A stretch of DNA of 64,000 nt from positions 558,001-622,000 of the forward strand of contig NZ_CP133267.1 of assembly GCF_030915465.1 (NCBI RefSeq), written 5' to 3'. Below, piece by piece: positions 58,339 to 64,000 of this stretch. A program made the position numbers and the translations under genes. The first letter of the stretch is position 1. Every line of letters starts with the position of its first letter. This stretch comes from Neobacillus sp. PS3-34 (GTDB lineage: Bacteria; Bacillota; Bacilli; Bacillales; Cytobacillaceae). The notes below the pieces were generated by a model. The model worked only from the letters and a program-made list of their open reading frames with translations, was not told the origin of the DNA and did not search any database.

Positions 58339-59331
58339 ATGATGGAACAATTTAAAGCATTGATGGTAGATAAAAATGAAAACGATTTTTCTGTTCAAGT
58401 CAAAAAAATTACCTTGAATGAGTTACCTCAAGGTGATGTTTTAATCAAGGTTTCTTATTCTGCGATTAACTATAAAGATGGTTTAGCAAGTATTCCGAAT
58501 GGGAAAATCGTTACAACCTATCCCTTTATTCCAGGTATTGATATAGCAGGTGTAGTCGTATCGTCTCAAGATCCACGCTTCCGCGAAGGAGATGAGATCA
58601 TAGCAACAAGCTATGAAATTGGGGTATCCCATTATGGTGGCTATAGTGAATATGCCCGCATTCCTGGTGATTGGATTGTCCCTTTACCTGAAAATTTAAC
58701 GTTGATGGAATCAATGATTTTGGGGACAGCAGGTATTACTGCAGCCCTCTCCATTCAAAGGTTAGAAGATAACGGTTTATCGCCAGAAAAGGGCAAAGTC
58801 CTTGTCACTGGAGCTACTGGTGGGGTAGGAAGTTTAGCTGTTTCCATGCTTTCAAAAAGAGGATACGAAGTTGTCGCTAGTACGGGTAAAAATTCTGAGC
58901 ATACTTTTTTACATAAGCTCGGTGCAAAAGAGATTATCTCTCGTGAAGATGTCTTTAATGGTAAAATTAAACCCCTTGATAAACAAATTTGGGCTGCGGC
59001 GATTGATCCAGTAGGGGGAGAGACACTTGCATCCATCTTAAGTAAAATCCAATACAATGGTTCAGTTGCGGTGAGTGGCTTAACTGGTGGAGGAAGCGTT
59101 CCAACCACCGTGTTTCCGTTTATTTTACGTGGCATAAACCTTCTCGGAATTGATTCTGTTTATTGTCCAATGCATGTTAGACAAGACCTTTGGAATCGCA
59201 TGGCAACCGATTTAAAACCTTCTACTCTTTCTGAAATTATACAGAAAGAAATTACACTTGAAGAATTACCTGAAAACTTGCCTACTATTTTAAAAGGACA
59301 AGCAAGAGGTAGAATCATTGTAAAGATATAA
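58339..59331 (+). CDS. YhdH/YhfP family quinone oxidoreductase (AcuI-like, MDR)
   Basis: 330 residues; ATG 58339 after AAAGGAG. A zinc-free medium-chain reductase: VSYSAINYKDGLASI near residue 40, PFIPGIDIAGVVVSS, Rossmann motif VLVTGATGGVGSLAVSML (about 155-172), IDPVGGETLASILSKI and the ending QARGRIIVKI. Relatives reduce quinones or acryloyl-CoA with NADPH. Transcribed away from hxlR, suggesting a role against reactive electrophiles or aldehydes. Substrate unproven. Confidence 0.92.
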   Translation: MMEQFKALMVDKNENDFSVQVKKITLNELPQGDVLIKVSYSAINYKDGLASIPNGKIVTTYPFIPGIDIAGVVVSSQDPRFREGDEIIATSYEIGVSHYGGYSEYARIPGDWIVPLPENLTLMESMILGTAGITAALSIQRLEDNGLSPEKGKVLVTGATGGVGSLAVSMLSKRGYEVVASTGKNSEHTFLHKLGAKEIISREDVFNGKIKPLDKQIWAAAIDPVGGETLASILSKIQYNGSVAVSGLTGGGSVPTTVFPFILRGINLLGIDSVYCPMHVRQDLWNRMATDLKPSTLSEIIQKEITLEELPENLPTILKGQARGRIIVKI

Positions 59332-59372
59332 AAAACATAAGAGAGGGACTCAAAGTCTCTCTCTAAAGGAAA

Positions 59373-60057
59373 TTACTTTCTTAACATGACAACATTTTTT
59401 TCTTGATCTAAAGTGATCACCAAGTCAGTCATTCCAACAAACAACCCATTTTCAACGACTCCCGGTATCATGTTAAGCATTCGTTCTAACATTTCAGGCT
59501 GAAAGTGCTCAGGAATTCGGCAGTCAAAAATATAGTTTCCATTATCAGTAATAAACGAATTTTCTCTGTTTAATCGAATTTCCGGGACTAAACCAATGGC
59601 TCTAATATGTTTTTCCGTCATTTCATAACCGAACGGAATAACTTCTACAGGCAATCGAAACGTACCTAATTTCTCTACCCTTTTAGATGAATCTGCTACA
59701 ACAATAAATGTTTTAGCTGCTCTCGCTATGATTTTCTCTCTTAAAAGTGCGCCGCCACCACCTTTGATTAGTTCCAAATCTGAATTGACTTCATCTGCTC
59801 CATCAATAGCAATATCTATACTTTCTATTTCACTAAAGCTAGTAAGTGGAATGCCTAATTCTTTAGCCAATTCTTCCGTTTGAACAGAAGTTGGAATACC
59901 TTTAATGGAAAGGCCTTTCCTTCACTAGCTGACCAAGCTTTTGTATGGTATAAAAAACTGTCGAACCCGTACCAAGCCCCACAACCATGCCATCTTTAAC
60001 AAACTCTGCTGCTTTTTCACCGACTATTTTTTTATCAACCATTTTGACACCCATCAT
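59373..60057 (-). pseudogene. rpiA: Ribose-5-phosphate isomerase A, one frameshift
   Basis: ATG at 60057 follows AAAGGA. About 228 residues after joining. [10 protein letters not shown] (substrate loop), DIAIDGADEVNSDLELIKGG and GALLREKIIARAA carry the catalytic Asp/Glu/Lys residues of the A-type isomerase; the ending ENGLFVGMTDLVITL is complete. One extra A in the run near 59935 breaks the frame; removing it gives [18 protein letters not shown]. Interconverts ribose-5-P and ribulose-5-P. Located with gnd and zwf, so the three steps from glucose-6-P to ribose-5-P are encoded together. Confidence 0.9.
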
Positions 60058-60162
60058 AACTATGTCCTTTCTTTTTCATAAAGCATAATTATCGTTGATC
60101 TAATTCTTTGCCAAACTTTCGTGATCAGTGGCAGAGGGAGGTTGTTCCATCCATCCCGGAAA

Positions 60163-60645
60163 CTAGTGAGATCTCTCAACAGGAGCACTTAAAATGTCTT
60201 CTGTTGTGATTTCAAGTAATTTCTCCAGGAACCTTATTGTTCCTATTATGTTTTCCTCCGTTTTAACGTTTTCCATTTTCTTATTAGCTATCAAATCATT
60301 AAGAACTTTTCTAAAGGCACTGCTTTTTATTAGCCACTCTCCAATCAGTTCCTTTGTTGCAGATCTTTCAAATTCATTTTTCACAGCAAATAAACTTTCT
60401 CTTTTTGTTTCTATTATAGTAATACCATTTAAATCTGAATTCATACGCATCTTAAAATATCTCTTTTCACTATTATAATAATTTTCATTTCTTAACCGAA
60501 AATACTCTACACCTATAGTGATTTCGTAAAAAGAAGCTGTCTCTGTACCATATTGAATGTCTCTCACTTCAACATTTTTCAATAAATCTAGATAAGTTTC
60601 TATACCATACTGAGTATTTATCATTTTTGCATCCAATACATTCAT
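60163..60645 (-). CDS. Hypothetical protein between rpiA and gnd
   Basis: ATG 60645 follows a GTGGAG-type ribosome site; upstream in-frame ATGs lack one. 160 residues, soluble, no signal or membrane segment. Mostly beta then alpha: ASFYEITIGVEYFRLRNENY, YFKMRMNSDLNGITIIETKR and a helical C terminus IGEWLIKSSAFRKVLNDLIA. I do not recognise the family. Its place inside the pentose-phosphate block could be chance. Length and codon use look genuine. Confidence 0.6.
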   Translation of the reverse strand: MNVLDAKMINTQYGIETYLDLLKNVEVRDIQYGTETASFYEITIGVEYFRLRNENYYNSEKRYFKMRMNSDLNGITIIETKRESLFAVKNEFERSATKELIGEWLIKSSAFRKVLNDLIANKKMENVKTEENIIGTIRFLEKLLEITTEDILSAPVERSH

Positions 60646-60770
60646 GAACTCCACATCCTTTTCTACCATCATATACATTGTTTTCATTACCATTTCACAA
60701 ATAATGAGCTATTTTTCTTCACCTATTTTTATTGACTCTTTTTCTATTAAATGTGACAGATGTAATTCTG

Positions 60771-61664
60771 TTAGTTTTTTTCAACAACATGTCCACCAAA
60801 TTCGTTTCTTAATGCAGCTACCACTTTACCTGTAAAAGTGTCGCTGTCTAATGAACGGTAACGCATCAAAAGAGACATTGCGATAACAGGAGTGGCTGCT
60901 TGTAAATCTAAAGCTGTTTCAACTGTCCATTTCCCTTCACCAGAAGAGTGCATAATCCCTTTAATTTCATCTAGCTTTGCATCTTTTGAAAATGCATGTT
61001 CAGTCAACTCCATGAGCCATGAACGAATAACTGAGCCGTTATTCCACACTCTAGCCACTTTTTCGTAGTCAAAATCGAACTTACTTTTTTCTAATACCTC
61101 GAATCCTTCACCAATCGCTGCCATCATACCGTATTCAATTCCATTGTGAACCATTTTTAAGAAATGACCGCTCCCTGCTTTACCAGCATAGATAAATCCG
61201 TTTTCGACAGCTGTATCCATGAAAATAGGTTCCACGATGCTCCAGGCTTCAGGGTCTCCACCAATCATATAACATGCTCCATTACGAGCACCTTCCATTC
61301 CACCAGAAGTACCGGCATCCATAAAGTGAATTCCTGCTTCCTTTAGCTGGTTATATCGGCGAATGGATTCCTTATAGTGAGAATTTCCAGCTTCAATTAC
61401 GATATCTCCAGTGCCTAATAATGGTGTCATTTCATCAATTACTGAATCTACCACAGCATGCGGAACCATAATCCATACAACTCTTGGTTTTTCTAATGAT
61501 TCAACAAGTTCTTTTAAAACAGATGTACCTTAAGCACCGTATTTCTTCATTTCTTCAACGGCACTTCCATTTACATCGAAAGCTACTACTTCGTGCTTGT
61601 TATCAATTAAATTTTTACCTAAGTTTAATCCCATTTTTCCTAAACCAATTAATCCAACTTTCAT
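60771..61664 (-). pseudogene. gnd: 6-phosphogluconate dehydrogenase (YqeC-type), in-frame stop
   Basis: ATG 61664, eight bases after GGAGG, gives a 297-codon frame, the exact length of short, often NAD-linked, 6PGDHs. N-terminal Rossmann: VGLIGLGKMGLNLGKNLI. An in-frame TAA (61530-61532) interrupts EEMKKYGA*GTSVLKELVES, where Glu (GAA) is expected; the frame continues unbroken. Catalytic motifs DAGTSGGMEGARNGACYMIG and KMVHNGIEYGMMAAIGEGFE (Lys/Asn) are intact. Decarboxylates 6-phosphogluconate to ribulose-5-P after Zwf. With one stop in an otherwise perfect core gene, a base error is likely. Confidence 0.9.
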
Positions 61665-61711
61665 GTTCATTTCCTCCTTAATAATCTAAAAATATTCTTC
61701 ATCTTTTATTA

Positions 61712-63169
61712 CTACCACCATTTATATCCTTCCTCTGCCAATAATTGATGGGAAGCATCTGGTCCCATTGACCCGGATGGATATAATTGAAGGTGAGTTG
61801 TATTTTCCTCAAAAGCCTCTAAGATAGGCTGTACCCATTTCCAAGACAACTCCACTTCTTTCCAATGTGCAAAGAATGTAGAGTCGTCACGCATTGCATC
61901 GTAAATTAAAAGCTCATACGCTTCAGGAACATCTGCTTGCTTAGCAGAAAAATCAATATTGACTGGTTCGATTTTTCCATTGTTTAATGGGTTTTTACTA
62001 TTTAATTGTAATGAAACACTTTCGTTTGGACTGATTTCAATCACTAAAAGATTTGGCGCAGTTTCTTCTTTTTGAGTCCTATACAAATCCTTTAAAGTAT
62101 TTTTGAATTCAATCACAATTCGGGTGGATTTCTCTGTCATTCTTTTTCCTGTACGGATATAGAAAGGAACCCCTCTCCAAAAATCATCATCCACACATAG
62201 ACGGGCAGCCACAAATGTGTCATTTAAAGAAGAAGGAGCAACTTCAGGTTCTCCTGTATACCCAACAACTGGTTTACCTTGGATTTCACCAGGACCATAT
62301 TGACCTCGAATCACATGATTCACCACATCCACTTTCTTTAATGGACGAAGTGATTCTATTACTTTTCTCTTTTCATTGCGGATCTCTTCTGCACTAATTT
62401 GTTTTGGCAGCTGCATTGCTGTCATCATCAACAGTTGCAGCATATGATTTTGAAACATATCGCGAATAGCCCCAGCTTGATCATAATAACCAGCTCTCTC
62501 TTCAACCCCAACTGTTTCGCTTGCAGTAATTTGCACATTTGCAATGTATTGGTTGTTCCATAATGCTTGAAGCACTGGATTTGCAAATCCTAACGCTTCC
62601 AGGTTTTGTACCATCGGCTTTCCAAGATAGTGGTCGATGCGAAATATTTCTTCTTCATCAAAAGCTTTACTTAGTTTATCGTTTAATTCTTGAGCTGATT
62701 TTAAGTCATGTCCAAACGGTTTTTCGATAATTAGACGTTTCCAACCTTTAGTAGAACCTAGACCACTCTCTTTAATGTTGAAAGCAATCACATTAAAATA
62801 CTCTGGAGCAACAGATAGGTAGAACATACGATTTTCTGGAATATTCAATTCTTCTTCACGTTGTTTAACGAGTTCAAGTAATCCTTTATATCCTTCAGCC
62901 TTGATTGCATCTACAGCACTATACCGAAAGGCACGGATAAACACTTCAAGGTTTGAATTGTCATTTAGTGATCGTCTAGAAAATGTTTTTAAGGAATCTT
63001 CCACATGGTTTTGGAAATCAGTATCTGATAAATCTCCTCTGCCCACCCCAATAATTGAGATGGGCAGAGGTAATTTTTGATCCAAAAATAAATTATATAG
63101 AGCCGGGAAGATTTTTCTTTTTGCTAAGTCCCCTGTCGCCCCAAATAAGACAAATGTCATTGCCTCCAT
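61712..63169 (-). CDS. zwf: Glucose-6-phosphate 1-dehydrogenase
   Basis: ATG 63169 lies eight bases after GGAGG; about 485 residues, intact. N-terminal NADP site FVLFGATGDLAKRKIFPALY, catalytic RIDHYLGKP (Asp/His pair, about residue 176), RLIIEKPFGHD and FYIRTGKRMTEKSTRIVIEF. First enzyme of the oxidative pentose-phosphate pathway, feeding gnd 47 bases downstream; the two are probably one transcript with a zinc-ribbon gene upstream. Confidence 0.96.
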   Translation of the reverse strand: MEAMTFVLFGATGDLAKRKIFPALYNLFLDQKLPLPISIIGVGRGDLSDTDFQNHVEDSLKTFSRRSLNDNSNLEVFIRAFRYSAVDAIKAEGYKGLLELVKQREEELNIPENRMFYLSVAPEYFNVIAFNIKESGLGSTKGWKRLIIEKPFGHDLKSAQELNDKLSKAFDEEEIFRIDHYLGKPMVQNLEALGFANPVLQALWNNQYIANVQITASETVGVEERAGYYDQAGAIRDMFQNHMLQLLMMTAMQLPKQISAEEIRNEKRKVIESLRPLKKVDVVNHVIRGQYGPGEIQGKPVVGYTGEPEVAPSSLNDTFVAARLCVDDDFWRGVPFYIRTGKRMTEKSTRIVIEFKNTLKDLYRTQKEETAPNLLVIEISPNESVSLQLNSKNPLNNGKIEPVNIDFSAKQADVPEAYELLIYDAMRDDSTFFAHWKEVELSWKWVQPILEAFEENTTHLQLYPSGSMGPDASHQLLAEEGYKWW

Positions 63170-63221
63170 TTTACATACCTCCAAAATTAAAAATTTTACT
63201 TATGCCTTTCTTAAAAAACTA

Positions 63222-63398
63222 CTATAACTCTTGATAGCCAATCCCTGGCTTAGCCATATTTTTATTTGAACCTGCTTGGACCGTAATAATGATGTCCCTA
63301 AAATGCGAATGACCACATTTTGGACAATAATCATTATTCGATGTGAAGGTTAGGCATCTTGAACAAACTTTGTGATGCTTTGCATGTAACCCGAACAT
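63222..63398 (-). CDS. Small zinc-ribbon protein
   Basis: 58 residues from ATG 63398, six bases after AAAGGGTG. Two Cys pairs, CSRC and CPKC 12 residues apart, form a rubredoxin-like zinc ribbon: VCSRCLTFTSNNDYCPKCGH. No other domain. It lies 52 bases upstream of zwf on the same strand and may be co-transcribed. Such knuckles bind nucleic acid or protein; role unknown. Confidence 0.65.
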   Translation of the reverse strand: MFGLHAKHHKVCSRCLTFTSNNDYCPKCGHSHFRDIIITVQAGSNKNMAKPGIGYQEL

Positions 63399-63626
63399 AC
63401 TATTCACCCTTTCAATGTAGTAAACCGATTGCGGAAGATCAGATACTGATCATTAACCACAGTATTTCGTGAATCCAATGTTGCAACAAGATGTAAGTAT
63501 AATACCTACATTTTTTAAATGGAAGTACGCACTTTTTATTTAAATAGTGATAAAAAAATAACATAGTAACAAAATGTATACTAAAGGAAATATACTCATC
63601 TATTTTTGTGTTAAATAAAGAACAAA

Positions 63627-63740
63627 AGGCGCAAGCGCCCTGGTTAGCCCCGACAGGCATAAGACGAATCACGCAGGAAATCCTGATTTCTGGAGTGATT
63701 TGGCTTATGAACCCGAGGGGCTGGGTGCTGGAGCTAGATT
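63627..63740. repeat. Bacillus-type dispersed cruciform repeat
   Basis: The element opens with GGCGCAAGCGCC, followed by GGTTAGCCCC and CATAAGACGAATCACG; the opposing arms GTGATTTGGCTTATG and GAGGGGCTGGGTGC close a long imperfect hairpin ending GGAGCTAGAT. I recall similar GCGCAAGCGCC...GGAGCTAGA elements as common intergenic repeats in Bacillus genomes. No gene between 63399 and 63937. Confidence 0.7.
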
Positions 63741-63801
63741 AATACAACTTGTAGAAGTTATTCACATCATTTTATTTTATAATTTCCTAGACGATTAAAA
63801 A

Positions 63802-63827
63802 GCCAGGGTGAGCATCCTCTCCCTGGC
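63802..63827. terminator. Terminator-like hairpin
   Basis: GCCAGGG (63802-63808) pairs with CCCTGGC (63821-63827), with A-rich and short T-rich flanks. Its transcript is not evident within the window. Confidence 0.45.
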
Positions 63828-63937
63828 CAGCAAAAATATATGTGATATAAATTTGTTGTATAACCAATCCATTTATTTATTCGAAATTAAAAAGGGGTAT
63901 ATTGTCAGTTGATCCTACGCAATTATGGAGGCTTCTT

Positions 63938-64000
63938 ATGTTTGTGAGACATCCGGTTTAGATAGCTCGCTTGTTACGCCAAAAGCTTCAACAAATAAAG
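63938..64000 (+). other. Possible start of a gene running off the window
   Basis: ATG at 63938 lies six bases after GGAGG. The frame reads MFVRHPV then TAG, yet beyond the stop the same frame (IARLLRQKLQQIK) stays open to the end. This could be a short leader, a gene with a base error, or chance. An overlapping frame from 63925 is open to the end but lacks a ribosome site. Confidence 0.25.

Noticed and set aside
63439..63672. 77-residue minus-strand protein
   Set aside because: It begins inside the dispersed cruciform repeat and shows no coding features.

Overview
The window is chromosomal DNA of an endospore-forming, low-GC Bacillaceae (Bacillus/Neobacillus/Peribacillus-like; genus inferred, not proven). 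Evidence: AGGAGG-type ribosome sites, frequent TTG starts, a gerA-type germinant-receptor operon, a probable spore-surface protein, HxlR- and YfjN-like proteins, a zwf/gnd/rpiA pentose-phosphate block, and several families of short palindromic intergenic repeats. No rRNA, tRNA, IS element or CRISPR array was seen.

Layout. 0-21.2 kb: a minus-strand glycan-utilisation region. It holds two tandem solute-binding proteins with LplC/LplB-type permeases and a LacI regulator; a Gfo/Idh oxidoreductase, a decayed phytanoyl-CoA dioxygenase, a DUF4091 protein and an EEP phosphodiesterase; a ROK kinase - SIS - PfkB kinase - class II aldolase set that fits amino-sugar to tagatose-6-P to triose-P conversion; a GntR/UTRA regulator; a DUF5107 protein, a class C beta-lactamase-like hydrolase, an alpha/beta esterase and an SGNH esterase. 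None of the hydrolases shows a signal peptide, so imported oligosaccharides are probably processed in the cytosol. Two near-identical promoters carry the same operator-like motif, suggesting GntR control. 21.2-22.6 kb: a hairpin repeat array. 22.7-28.7 kb: a very large secreted subtilisin-like protease. 29-36 kb: MscS channel, S9 peptidase, EamA and Bcr/CflA-type transporters, and a second hairpin array. 36-48 kb: a sigma/anti-sigma fusion, oligopeptidase B, Dus, P4-type phosphatase, FAD oxidoreductase, a GS26-like protein, an alcohol dehydrogenase remnant and a spore-surface protein. 48.2-53.9 kb: small genes, a two-gene helicase plus winged-helix module, and a restriction-endonuclease remnant. 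54-57.8 kb: gerAA-gerAB-gerAC. 57.8-63.4 kb: hxlR divergent from a yhfP-like reductase, then rpiA, an unknown gene, gnd, zwf and a zinc-ribbon gene.

Sequence quality. About fifteen genes, including rpiA, gnd and gerAA, are interrupted by single-base indels (often in homopolymers) or a single stop codon, while the restored frames match their families well, including a perfect Walker A motif. This looks more like uncorrected sequencing or assembly error than decay, so these loci are given as one gene each with the break located. The dioxygenase, alcohol dehydrogenase and restriction-endonuclease pieces lack large parts and look truly decayed.

The most promising leads for new biology are the helicase/winged-helix pair, the intracellular glycan pathway with its GntR operators, the sigma/anti-sigma fusion, and an unannotated small Cys-ended peptide gene at 48.7 kb.
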